Source: Paenibacillus phyllosphaerae (lineage in GTDB: Bacteria; Bacillota; Bacilli; Paenibacillales; Paenibacillaceae). Taken from it: DNA of 64,000 nucleotides. Within the stretch, counting starts at the first letter, position 1. Each line of letters begins with the position of its first letter. Made by a program: the position numbers and the translations under genes. The stretch covers positions 245,380-309,379 of the forward strand of contig NZ_JACHXK010000002.1 in the NCBI RefSeq assembly GCF_014192105.1, in the 5' to 3' direction. Below are positions 38,016-46,522 of the stretch, piece by piece. The notes under the pieces were generated by a model, which was given only the letters and a program-made list of their open reading frames with translations, did not search any database and was not told the DNA's origin.

Positions 38016-39104
38016 CTACAGATTAATCGCGAACTTAATGATAAGCCGGCCGTCCTCGACTTGGACGCTCTTGGCTTTCAGGAAGGAGACGATCTTCTGC
38101 GGATAGAACCCTAGATCGAATTCCTGCTCCAGCGATTGGCGCGTCGTATCCGGAAGGGCGAGCCCGTTGAAGAGTAGCTCATCCACATGAAAATAGATCC
38201 CGTGTTTCGGTTCATCCTCCACGGTATAGTGGCCGGATATCGAGAGCGTCATGCCGTCGCGCTGGCCTGCGACCGTTACGCGATTCTCCGCAAACGTAAA
38301 GTCGAGCGTCTCGAACAGTTCGTTCTGCTCGCGAAGGAACGAATTAAAGGTCTGTTCGGGAATATCGAGCGTGTAATTGAAGCCGTCAATCGCAAGCAGC
38401 TCCTTATGGTCCTGCAGCCAGTCGGGAATATTCTTCATCGCCTGGGATAACGCCTTGAAGTACCGCTTCACTTCCGTAAGCCCGGCTGTCTCCCAGTAAT
38501 TCGTCATCTCTTCGATCATCAGGCGTAGCTTCTCTTCATCCGAACGGCCGCTCAGCTGCTCATTCACGTCCGCTTCCAGCGCGACAACGCGAGCGCGCTG
38601 GGCCTGTAGCTGCTGCTCGATGACGGTAAGCTGCTGCGTCTCTTCCTCTAAGCCGGTGATCGATTGCTTCAAGTCACGGTAAGCGGTCAGATAGCCGTCC
38701 AGCGTCTGTCTGTCGCTCGAGAATAGGACATCGATATAGTCCAGCATGGAGAGCAGCTTGTCCAAGGATTGAGAGGATATAAGGGCAGTGAGCAGGATGT
38801 TGCGTTCACCCATGTAATAGGCGCGGAGCACCTTGCCGGCTTCCGCCTGGTGGGACTTAATGTTCTGCTCCTGGACGTCAAGCGCTTGGCGGGATTGCTG
38901 CAGGGATCGGGAGGCAGCTTCCTTTTGCAAGGTGATCCGATTAATTTCTTTATCGAGCTCTACGACGGAGAGACTCTTCTCGAGTATGGACTGAATCTCG
39001 TCATCGCTTGGTACAGCGGCGAAGGCCGGGCTGATGGTTAACCAGACGGCGATTGCGCCCGCTAGGACCGCTCCTGCTCGGCGACGTTTCATGCCTGTTC
39101 GCAC
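38016..39104 (-). CDS. Secreted coiled-coil protein with C-terminal lipid-binding-like domain, function unknown
   Basis: A 362-residue protein with a signal peptide (about 1-29, cleavage after AFA), a long coiled coil (about 35-200, many E/Q/L heptads) like the N-terminal part of CwlO/PcsB-type proteins, and a beta-rich C-terminal domain (about 245-362). The latter reads FTFAENRVTVAGQRDGMTL, GIYFHVDELLFNGLALPDT and VQVEDGRLIIKFAINL, a pattern somewhat like TULIP/LmeA-type folds. No hydrolase domain is present. GTG at 39104 has GGAAGGAG nine bases upstream. Confidence 0.7.
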   Translation of the reverse strand: MRTGMKRRRAGAVLAGAIAVWLTISPAFAAVPSDDEIQSILEKSLSVVELDKEINRITLQKEAASRSLQQSRQALDVQEQNIKSHQAEAGKVLRAYYMGERNILLTALISSQSLDKLLSMLDYIDVLFSSDRQTLDGYLTAYRDLKQSITGLEEETQQLTVIEQQLQAQRARVVALEADVNEQLSGRSDEEKLRLMIEEMTNYWETAGLTEVKRYFKALSQAMKNIPDWLQDHKELLAIDGFNYTLDIPEQTFNSFLREQNELFETLDFTFAENRVTVAGQRDGMTLSISGHYTVEDEPKHGIYFHVDELLFNGLALPDTTRQSLEQEFDLGFYPQKIVSFLKAKSVQVEDGRLIIKFAINL

Positions 39105-39172
39105 GATGCAGCACTCCTTCCTTGCCTATGTGCTTGTTACTGTTTCGTGTGATGACAATACTGAACTACTAT

Positions 39173-40411
39173 ATGCGGATAAGCAATCTATTATATCTGG
39201 CGGCTAGTCTTCAATGCTTACGACGGGAGGGGAATCAGCTGGCGGCATCGATCTATGAGCGGATTGGCGAGCGGATCGCTAGCAGTAAGATTGAAGGGAC
39301 GGTATGGCAAGAAGGGGCAGGAATCCTGCTGTCATGCATCACGTTCCGCGACTATATGGAGATCTGCCTCTATGATCCGAATTATGGCTATTACCGGTCA
39401 GGTTCCGTTCGTGTCGGCAAGTCAGGTGACTTCTATACGAGCTCTGCTATTGGCAGCGTCATGGGGGAGAAGGTGGCCTTGTGCATGCGAGAATGGATCG
39501 ACCGTTTCGATGGCGGCGCAGACGCGGCGGAATGGGCAGCGGGTACAGGTAGGCTGTCCGAACAAATTCTATCAAGCTGGGAGGGATCGTCGTGGCCGGG
39601 TCTTCGCGATATGGCCTATGCGATTGTGGACAATCATCCGGAGCATCTGGCGACGGCTCGGCAATCGATCGAGACGTCGCGATTCACCCCGTTCATTACC
39701 CTGCTTAGCGAGGAAGAGGCGTCTCAAGAGTCGTGGCGGCGCCATAAGGCTATCGTCATGGTGGCTAACGAGCTGCTCGATGCGTTCCCCGTTCATCTGA
39801 TCGAACGGAACCAGGGGGAACTGTGGGAGATTGGCGTAGCGTTACGCGCAGATGAGCAGCATCAGCTGCAGGAAGTGCGAATTCCGCTTCGCAATGCGGA
39901 GATCATCCACTATTTGCAGACGAACAAGATGAAGCTCCGGGAAGGGCAGCGGATTGAAGTCAACCTCGATGCAGCAAGCTGGCTGCACCGGATATCGAAT
40001 CTGATTGAAGCCGGCGCGCTCATTCTGATCGACTACGGCCACGAAACGGATGAGTTGTTGGGCGCGCATCGGCATTGCGGCACACTAATGTGTTACAGTG
40101 GGCATGTCGCGCATGACAATCCATATATCCGGCCAGGCAAGCAAGACATTACAGCCCATGTCAACTTTAGCGCGATCCGCAGCTGTGCGGAATCGGCCGG
40201 GTTCGTTCAGGCTTATTATGCCACTCAAAAGCAGTTCCTCATCGACTACGGCGTGTTATCCGACCTGCATAATCATGGGAGCACGGACCCATTCAGCGAG
40301 CGAGCCAGGCGCAATCGCAGCATCAGACAGCTGCTGCTAAGCGACGGGATGAGCGAAACGTTCAAGGTGCTTATTCTGACCAAAGGCGCGAGTCCCGTTT
40401 TGACCCAATGA
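39173..40411 (+). CDS. SAM-dependent methyltransferase, MidA/NDUFAF7 family
   Basis: COG1565-family protein of about 400 residues. The family pattern is clear: ITFRDYMEICLYDPNYGYY near the N-terminus, GKSGDFYTSSAIG, a motif I-like AEWAAGTGRLSEQIL, VANELLDAFPVHLI and LILIDYGHE. Mitochondrial members methylate a complex I subunit; bacterial targets are unknown. The start is unclear. The nearest ATG (39173) has no ribosome binding site, whereas GGGAGGGGAATCAG directly precedes a CTG at 39239, which also fits the expected N-terminus of the family better. Confidence 0.85.
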   Translation: MRISNLLYLAASLQCLRREGNQLAASIYERIGERIASSKIEGTVWQEGAGILLSCITFRDYMEICLYDPNYGYYRSGSVRVGKSGDFYTSSAIGSVMGEKVALCMREWIDRFDGGADAAEWAAGTGRLSEQILSSWEGSSWPGLRDMAYAIVDNHPEHLATARQSIETSRFTPFITLLSEEEASQESWRRHKAIVMVANELLDAFPVHLIERNQGELWEIGVALRADEQHQLQEVRIPLRNAEIIHYLQTNKMKLREGQRIEVNLDAASWLHRISNLIEAGALILIDYGHETDELLGAHRHCGTLMCYSGHVAHDNPYIRPGKQDITAHVNFSAIRSCAESAGFVQAYYATQKQFLIDYGVLSDLHNHGSTDPFSERARRNRSIRQLLLSDGMSETFKVLILTKGASPVLTQ

Positions 40412-40412
40412 A

Positions 40413-40458
40413 AAAAGGCTGTTCCCGCAGAGCTTGTCTGCCGGCACAGCCTTTCTTC
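40413..40458. terminator. Hairpin terminator between convergent genes
   Basis: AAAGGCTGT pairs with ACAGCCTTT (about 40446-40454), A-rich before and T-rich after, between the methyltransferase and the DUF2626 gene. Confidence 0.65.
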
Positions 40459-40477
40459 ATGCTGCTGAGGATGGTGC

Positions 40478-40714
40478 TTAGAACGGGTTGCCCATTACGA
40501 AGATGGTCCAATAGGAGAATCCGCAGAATGTAATAACCATATATCCCCAGAACATCAATATGTATGTTCTCTCGGAAAAATTCAAGTAGCCTAACAGGAC
40601 GAAAACAGCTGTTTGCAGGAAGAACAGAAGCGCCATCTCGACCATATCGCCCGCAAATGCCATTAAGCCGATAACTAGCGTCCAGAATCCGAGCACCCGG
40701 AACATGCGTGCCAT
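40478..40714 (-). CDS. yqgY: DUF2626 family membrane protein (YqgY)
   Basis: A 78-residue protein with three hydrophobic helices. It starts MARMFRVLGFWTLVIGLMAF and contains LNFSERTYILMFWGYM, the diagnostic stretch of the DUF2626 family, restricted to Bacillales and of unknown function. A GAGAGGAGG ribosome binding site precedes the ATG. Single-gene unit. Confidence 0.88.
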   Translation of the reverse strand: MARMFRVLGFWTLVIGLMAFAGDMVEMALLFFLQTAVFVLLGYLNFSERTYILMFWGYMVITFCGFSYWTIFVMGNPF

Positions 40715-40985
40715 GTGTATAATCCTCCTCTCGTGGAGTTTCGACCAGATTTCTATTGCCCATTATAACGGTTCAAGAAAGCGCTGTAAACGCATATCCT
40801 CGAATATGTGGCAAATTTTTCACAAACTCTGGTCTGCTGACAGTCTAAGTTTGCACACCTTGTGACGAAAATATGTATGAGCCTTCATAAAAATGGATAT
40901 ACAAATTAGTATCCAATAGATTCTATGAACTCTACCAAGGGCATAGAGATAAAGTAAGCGCCTAACGTTAGGAGGTTTTCGTTGC

Positions 40986-41633
40986 ATGACAGCAGTGAGA
41001 CAAGATGCGTGGAGCCCGGATGACGACCTCATTCTCGCCGAGGTGACATTAAGGCATATCCGTGAAGGCAGCACCCAGCTCGCCGCATTCGAGGAGGTCG
41101 GCGAACGGATTGGCCGCACTTCCGCCGCTTGCGGATTCCGCTGGAATAGCTGTGTTCGCAAGCGCTACGAGGATGCCATTCAAATAGCCAAACAACAGCG
41201 GCAGAAACGAAATTATATGAAGAAACAATCGTTTGCGGCCACCTCGCATGTTTCGTCCCTCGGCACGATCGAGACGGAAGAGAGGTCTTATAAGAATGAT
41301 CCGGTTACCGAAGAATCGCTTTCCGTCGATTCGGTTATCCGTTTCTTGCGTCAATGGAAGACGACTTATCAAGAGCTGAACCGGCAAATTAAAACGCTTG
41401 AGCGCGATCTGCGGGAGCGCGAGGAAGAGCTCTATATCCTTCGCGAACAGAACGAGAAACTCTCCCATGAAGTGAACAATGTACAGACCGATTACCGTGC
41501 CGTGAATGATGATTACAAGACGCTCATCCAAATTATGGATCGGGCCCGCCGGCTTACCGTACTTACCGAGGAAGACGAAGCGAAACCGCGTTTCAAAATG
41601 GATGCGAACGGCAATCTCGAACGCATCGAATAG
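40986..41633 (+). CDS. rsfA: RsfA-family prespore-specific transcription factor
   Basis: A 215-residue DNA-binding protein of the RsfA family, which in B. subtilis modulates sigma-F-dependent genes in the forespore. The N-terminal Myb/SANT-like domain (about 5-65) reads AWSPDDDLILAEVTLRHIRE and then IGRTSAACGFRWNSCVRKRY. A coiled coil follows (about 120-175), with a short C-terminal tail. AGGAGG ten bases upstream supports the ATG at 40986. A terminator follows at 41676. Confidence 0.88.
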   Translation: MTAVRQDAWSPDDDLILAEVTLRHIREGSTQLAAFEEVGERIGRTSAACGFRWNSCVRKRYEDAIQIAKQQRQKRNYMKKQSFAATSHVSSLGTIETEERSYKNDPVTEESLSVDSVIRFLRQWKTTYQELNRQIKTLERDLREREEELYILREQNEKLSHEVNNVQTDYRAVNDDYKTLIQIMDRARRLTVLTEEDEAKPRFKMDANGNLERIE

Positions 41634-41675
41634 CAGGTCAGCCTTCCATTTGCGGGATGCTGGCTCCAAGAAGTG

Positions 41676-41716
41676 TCCCGCTGCCTGAAGTAGGCGAAGC
41701 GGGATATTTTATTTTC
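41676..41716 (+). terminator. Rho-independent terminator after rsfA
   Basis: TCCCGCT (41676-41682) pairs with AGCGGGA (41698-41704); GCCT/AGGC pairs inside; TATTTTATTTT follows. Confidence 0.85.
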
Positions 41717-41831
41717 GTCCAATCTAAGCGTGTATCGTTTCATCGCCTTGGCTAGTTTGAACTTGTTTTTCAATAGAAGGCTGATTCTGTTACCATAGAC
41801 AAGTAGAACTGCGAGAAAGAAGGCTAGGGTT

Positions 41832-42782
41832 ATGGGACGAATCTATATCGTAGGCGCGGGGGCGCTTGGCTTAATGTATGGGCTTCGGCTTGCATCCGCA
41901 GGTGTCCTGGTCACGTTGGTGACCCGTACGAGCGCGCAGGCGGAACTGCTCCGGGCACAAGGGGGCAGGCTGGAGCAGCAAGGGCAATGGCGGCACATGC
42001 CGGTCAGCGCGTATTCGATCGACGAGCTAGCCGAGTTGGACAAGCATGATCTGCCGCTTAGGGAAGATTGGGTCTGGTACACGGTGAAGCAGCCGCAGAT
42101 GACACGAGAATTGCTGGCTCAGACGGACAAGCTTGTCGCCTCGAAGCCTTCTATATTATGTCTTCAGAACGGGATCGGCCATCTTGAACTGTTCGAGGCC
42201 TTATACCCGGAGCTCCATGTATACGCGGGGGTCACGACGGAGGGCGCTATGCGAACTTCATTAACCGAGGTGCGGCATACCGGGGAGGGCAGCCTCGTGT
42301 TCGGGGCCATCGAATCGGAGCGTGAACCGGATCCGGAAGGCGATGAGGCGCAAAAAATGTTGCTTCACCTGCTGCGAATGGCAGGAATTGCCGCCTCCCT
42401 GTCGAATGAGATGAGGAATCGCATCTATGAGAAGCTTCTCATTAATGCTGTCATTAACCCGCTGACGGCCATCTTCGGCGTATCGAACGGTGAACTTCCG
42501 GCCCATCCGCACCGCAGGAAGATGATGCGCGCGCTGCATCAAGAGAGCGAACGGCTGTTGCGGCAGGCGGGTCTTGCTCCCTTACCGGAAGCTTGGGAAC
42601 GGCTGCTTGCCGTCTGTGAGGCAACCGCGGCCAACGAATCTTCCATGCTGCGGGATGTGCGGGCAGGACGGGGAACCGAGATTGACTGGATTAACGGCGG
42701 GATCTCCGCCTTGGCGAAGAGAATGGGCCATGCGGCGCCGCTTAACGATGCGGTTACGGCCATGGTGAAGGCGCTACACTAA
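41832..42782 (+). CDS. panE: 2-dehydropantoate 2-reductase
   Basis: NADPH-dependent ketopantoate reductase of pantothenate and CoA synthesis, 316 residues. The N-terminal Rossmann motif is VGAGALGLMYG (residues 7-17); the conserved CLQNGIGH and LLINAVINPLTAIFGVSNGEL blocks (the latter with the catalytic lysine nearby, EKLLINA) are intact, as is the C-terminal TEIDWINGG motif. It matches YlbQ, which lies just upstream of the same bshC-mraZ block in B. subtilis. Confidence 0.92.
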   Translation: MGRIYIVGAGALGLMYGLRLASAGVLVTLVTRTSAQAELLRAQGGRLEQQGQWRHMPVSAYSIDELAELDKHDLPLREDWVWYTVKQPQMTRELLAQTDKLVASKPSILCLQNGIGHLELFEALYPELHVYAGVTTEGAMRTSLTEVRHTGEGSLVFGAIESEREPDPEGDEAQKMLLHLLRMAGIAASLSNEMRNRIYEKLLINAVINPLTAIFGVSNGELPAHPHRRKMMRALHQESERLLRQAGLAPLPEAWERLLAVCEATAANESSMLRDVRAGRGTEIDWINGGISALAKRMGHAAPLNDAVTAMVKALH

Positions 42783-42811
42783 TTGACCATCCGTGAGAGG
42801 AGCAGTCTGGC

Positions 42812-43207
42812 GTGCAGTGGATTTGGGAGAGCTTCAAGCATGTCTATGCGGTACTGGCCGTAGTTCCAATCGTACCCTTCCTCTTGGTATATTTCGGCTT
42901 GGGTGCTTACACCGGAGACCGGAAGCGAGCATTCCGTACCGCCATGGACGTCACGACTGCGCTTCTGATCGGTTGTGTGACCGTCCTGTTCAATACGATA
43001 TTCAACAGTACATTCGGTTTCTTCGGCATTATGCTGTTGCTTTTGCTCGGCGGCGGCTTGCTCGGGAACATCCAATATCGGTCCAAAGGCTTGATCGATA
43101 TGAAACGGTTGGCCAGAGCCGTATGGCGGATCGGATTTTTTGTTATCAGCGTCTTCTATATTCTTCTGATGTGCATCGGCATCGGCAAAAGCCTGTTTAC
43201 GATGTAA
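42812..43207 (+). CDS. DUF3397 family membrane protein
   Basis: A 131-residue protein with four hydrophobic helices; the last one and the GLIDMKRLARAVWRIGFF loop match the DUF3397 family, whose members sit between panE-like genes and bshC in Bacillales. Function unknown. Start GTG at 42812 is nine bases after AGAGGAG and 29 bp after panE, so the two are probably cotranscribed. Confidence 0.82.
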   Translation: MQWIWESFKHVYAVLAVVPIVPFLLVYFGLGAYTGDRKRAFRTAMDVTTALLIGCVTVLFNTIFNSTFGFFGIMLLLLLGGGLLGNIQYRSKGLIDMKRLARAVWRIGFFVISVFYILLMCIGIGKSLFTM

Positions 43208-43236
43208 TCAAAGCGCTTCTATACGGTACATTTGCT

Positions 43237-43268
43237 GCAATCGGTTCTCCGCACGGGGAGCCGATTGC
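43237..43268 (+). terminator. Strong hairpin between the DUF3397 gene and bshC
   Basis: GCAATCGGTTCTCC (43237-43250) and GGGGAGCCGATTGC (43255-43268) form a 14-pair RNA stem with two G-U pairs and a GCAC tetraloop. The tail (TTGTCGTTTGG) is only partly T-rich, so it is either a weak terminator or an attenuating hairpin. Confidence 0.55.
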
Positions 43269-43340
43269 TTGTCGTTTGGTTAACTTGTCGTGTAAAATGA
43301 GAAAAAACTCCACTTGGAAGCTTAAGAGGCGAAAAAGCTT

Positions 43341-44996
43341 ATGACTATGGGGATTGAAACTTATCCATTGCCTTCGAGTCAATCATTGACTGAGGCTTAT
43401 ATCCATCAGACTGATCCGAAGCTGGCCGAGCGCATCGGCAAGCATTCGAGTCGGGCAGCCGACTGGCAGACGCGCATGGCATACCTGGATGCGTCAAAGG
43501 AAGCTCGCGTGCCTGCCTCCGAGCTGTCAGCCGTACTATCGGCTTATAATGAACGATTCAACTCCCATGAGGCAGTTAAGCGGGGGATTGAATTGATTCA
43601 AGAAGGGGCTCCCGTAATCGTAGGCGGACAGCAAGCCGGTCTATGGACGGGACCCATGTTGGTTATTCACAAGGCGGTCTCGGTCATTCAGGCGGCGAAA
43701 GAAGCTGCCGGGCATGTAGGCAGGCCGGTCGTGCCCGTCTTCTGGATCGCGGGCGAAGATCATGATTGGGAAGAAGCCAATCATGCCTATATCGTTACGG
43801 AGCAGGTTCGTTTAAGGAAGATTGCCGTTAAGCGGGATGCGGGATTGCGCACCTCCGTCAGCCGGACCAAACTAGACTTGGCTGTGTTGCAGACGGCGAT
43901 GGACGAGCTGGCCGCTAACTTGCCGGATACGCCGCACAAGCAAGAATTGCTTAGCGTCTTGCAAGGTTACATGGAGCAGTCTGCCACGCTCAGTGATTGG
44001 TTTGCCTATGTGATCGGCCATCTGTTCGGCGAGTACGGACTTGTGATGATGGATGCGGACGACCCGTCACTGCGCAAGCTGGAAGGACCGATGTTCCGCC
44101 AGATGATTACGCATAACGATGAATTGAGAGCTGCATATGCGCGCGGAGCTGCCGCCGTCAGCGAACTGGGTTACCCGGTGCAGGCCGAAGCCACTGAGGG
44201 CTGCGCGAATATATTTCTTTTTCAAGAAGAGGACGGCAAATTGGCCGGCGAGCGGACGCTGCTCTACAAACGCAAAGGTAAGATGGAGAACCGCAAGGGC
44301 ACCTGGAGCCTCGACGCCGAGGAACTGCTGCGCATGTCCGACCAATCGCCGGAGCGGCTAAGCAACAATGTGCTGACAAGGCCGATCATGCAAGACTACG
44401 TGCTGCCTGTGCTCGGCGCAGTGCTCGGTCCAGGCGAGATCGCGTATTGGGCGCTAACGGTTGAAGGCTTCGCCGCGATGGGCATGCAGATGCCGCTGCT
44501 CGTGCCGCGGATGTCGTTTACGCTTGTAGAGCCGCAGATCGCAAGCCTGATGACCAAATTTGAGCTCACCTTTGACGATACGGTTCATCGTTTGGCCGAT
44601 AAGAAACAAGCTTGGCTGGACCAGCAGGATGAACTGCGGATTCATGAGCAATTCGAAGAGGCGAAGCGTCAATTCGCGCAATTGTATGAGCCGCTGTTGG
44701 CAATGGCTTCGTCCGTGCAACCCGCCCTTGCTGAGCTTGGCGACAAGAATCGCGGCCGCATCCTGGATCAGATCGATTATATGGCGATGCGCACGAGAGA
44801 AGCCCATGACAAGCGATACGACGCCGTGACGCATCAGTTGGACCGCATCGCGATTGCGCTCAGGCCGAATGGACAGCCGCAAGAGCGGGTGCTGAACGTG
44901 GTGCATTATTGGAATCAATATGGCACGGGTTGGCTGAAGCAGCTGCTCGACGTGCCGTTTGACGCTTTGGGTAATCATCGACTTGTCTATATATAA
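43341..44996 (+). CDS. bshC: Bacillithiol synthase BshC
   Basis: Adds cysteine to glucosaminyl-malate in the last step of bacillithiol synthesis. The protein has 551 residues, the usual length. Recognisable parts are the N-terminal Rossmann core with PVIVGGQQAGLWTGPMLVIHK (about 88-108) and FWIAGEDHDWEEANH, and a C-terminal coiled coil (about 400-500). It precedes the mra/div cluster as yllA does in B. subtilis. The presence of this gene implies the cell uses bacillithiol as low-molecular-weight thiol. Confidence 0.95.
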   Translation: MTMGIETYPLPSSQSLTEAYIHQTDPKLAERIGKHSSRAADWQTRMAYLDASKEARVPASELSAVLSAYNERFNSHEAVKRGIELIQEGAPVIVGGQQAGLWTGPMLVIHKAVSVIQAAKEAAGHVGRPVVPVFWIAGEDHDWEEANHAYIVTEQVRLRKIAVKRDAGLRTSVSRTKLDLAVLQTAMDELAANLPDTPHKQELLSVLQGYMEQSATLSDWFAYVIGHLFGEYGLVMMDADDPSLRKLEGPMFRQMITHNDELRAAYARGAAAVSELGYPVQAEATEGCANIFLFQEEDGKLAGERTLLYKRKGKMENRKGTWSLDAEELLRMSDQSPERLSNNVLTRPIMQDYVLPVLGAVLGPGEIAYWALTVEGFAAMGMQMPLLVPRMSFTLVEPQIASLMTKFELTFDDTVHRLADKKQAWLDQQDELRIHEQFEEAKRQFAQLYEPLLAMASSVQPALAELGDKNRGRILDQIDYMAMRTREAHDKRYDAVTHQLDRIAIALRPNGQPQERVLNVVHYWNQYGTGWLKQLLDVPFDALGNHRLVYI

Positions 44997-45068
44997 TCAT
45001 CGTTGTCGAACATATACTAAAGCTTTACCACGCTCCTATAGCGTTGGACGAAATGGAGGAAATTGAAC

Positions 45069-46325
45069 GTGAGTGCAAGAGAAAATAGCATCGTAGCAGA
45101 TATGTCGCTAGCTCCGGCCGGACATTTGAAGATTGATTGGGCTTCGGCGCATATGCCGGTGCTTAACCGCATTCGGAAGCAATTCGAACAGGAGCAGCCA
45201 TTCAAGGGGCTTAAGGTTTCGATTTGTCTTCACTTGGAGGCCAAGACGGCTTATCTGGCGAAAGTTGTTCAAGCCGGCGGTGCGGAAGTGACCATTACGG
45301 GTAGCAATCCGCTCTCCACGCAAGACGATGTGTGTGCCGCGCTGGTCGAAGACGGCATCACCGTATTCGCGAAGTACAATCCGGATCCGGAGGAATTCAA
45401 GTCGCTGATCGTCCGTGCGCTCGAGTCGAAGCCGGATCTTATCATCGATGACGGCAGCGACTTCGCGACGATTCTACACGGCGAACGACCGGATCTGCTC
45501 GTTAATATTCGCGGCGGGGCAGAGGAGACGACGACCGGCATTACCCGTCTGAAGGCGCTCGAGAAGGAAGGAACGCTCAAGCTGCCGATGGTGGCGGTGA
45601 ATGATGCATATTGCAAATATTTGTTCGACAACCGCTACGGAACGGGTCAATCGGCGTTCGACGGCATTATGCGTACGACGAACCTGATGATCGCCGGCAA
45701 GAATGTCGTTATCGTCGGTTACGGTTGGTGCGGCAAGGGACTCGCGATGCGCGCGAAAGGGTTGGGCGCGAACGTGATCGTAACCGAGGTAGATGCGATC
45801 AAAGCGGTCGAGGCGCATATGGACGGCTTTACGGTGCTGCCGATGATCGAAGCGGCGAAGATTGGCGAAATCTTCGTCACCGTTACGGGAAATAAAGACG
45901 TCATTCGCGGCGAGCATTACGACGTCATCCGCGACGGCGCAATCCTCTGCAATGCTGGTCACTTCGACGTTGAGGTCAACAAGCCGGAGCTGGCTGAACG
46001 TTCGACGGGCAAGCGGACGGTTCGCCACAATATTGAAGAGTATCAGTTGAAGGATGGCCGCAAAGTGTACCTGCTGGCCGAAGGCCGACTGGTGAATCTG
46101 GCAGCCGGCGACGGTCACCCGGCTGAGATTATGGATACGACTTTCGCATTGCAGGCGTTGTCGCTCAAGTATGTGAATGACAACTACCAGTCGATGGGCG
46201 CGAAAGTTGCGAACGTTCCTTATGAGCTGGACGAGCAAGTTGCCCGTTACAAGCTGGAATCGCTCGGCATCGGCATCGATACGCTGACGGAAGCACAGAA
46301 GAAATATCAAGACAGCTGGTCGTAG
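45069..46325 (+). CDS. ahcY: Adenosylhomocysteinase
   Basis: NAD-dependent enzyme that splits S-adenosylhomocysteine into adenosine and homocysteine, completing the methyl cycle. The 418-residue product has the NAD motif VGYGWCGKGLAMRAKGLGA, the GTGQSAFDGIMR stretch with the substrate-site lysine/serine surroundings, and the C-terminal NVPYELDEQVARYKLESLGI. The tail is shorter than the eukaryotic KPDHYRY ending and matches the short archaeal/Firmicute type. GTG at 45069 has GGAGGA eight bases upstream. B. subtilis instead uses the Pfs/LuxS route. Confidence 0.95.
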   Translation: MSARENSIVADMSLAPAGHLKIDWASAHMPVLNRIRKQFEQEQPFKGLKVSICLHLEAKTAYLAKVVQAGGAEVTITGSNPLSTQDDVCAALVEDGITVFAKYNPDPEEFKSLIVRALESKPDLIIDDGSDFATILHGERPDLLVNIRGGAEETTTGITRLKALEKEGTLKLPMVAVNDAYCKYLFDNRYGTGQSAFDGIMRTTNLMIAGKNVVIVGYGWCGKGLAMRAKGLGANVIVTEVDAIKAVEAHMDGFTVLPMIEAAKIGEIFVTVTGNKDVIRGEHYDVIRDGAILCNAGHFDVEVNKPELAERSTGKRTVRHNIEEYQLKDGRKVYLLAEGRLVNLAAGDGHPAEIMDTTFALQALSLKYVNDNYQSMGAKVANVPYELDEQVARYKLESLGIGIDTLTEAQKKYQDSWS

Positions 46326-46353
46326 GCTAGCTACTCAGCCTGTCTTGCCGAAT

Positions 46354-46405
46354 AACCGTTTCGCTGAATGGCTCCTTGGGGCATTCGGTAGAAACGGTTT
46401 TTTTT
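46354..46405 (+). terminator. Rho-independent terminator after ahcY
   Basis: AACCGTTTC (46354-46362) pairs with GAAACGGTT (46391-46399), CTGAATG/CATTCGG pairs inside, and an eight-T run follows. Confidence 0.92.
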
Positions 46406-46522
46406 GTGCGCGGATGGCATTTTCGTCCGCAATGCGTGGCAGTTGTCGGCTTGATCTGGAACATTTTTCTAATTCAATGCGTCAGGAGGGTGCAGGCCAT
46501 ATAAAAGAAGGGGGTCAGATCG

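Noticed and set aside
44997-45068. SAM or SAH riboswitch upstream of ahcY
   Set aside because: Only 72 bp separate bshC from ahcY and no conserved aptamer elements are visible.
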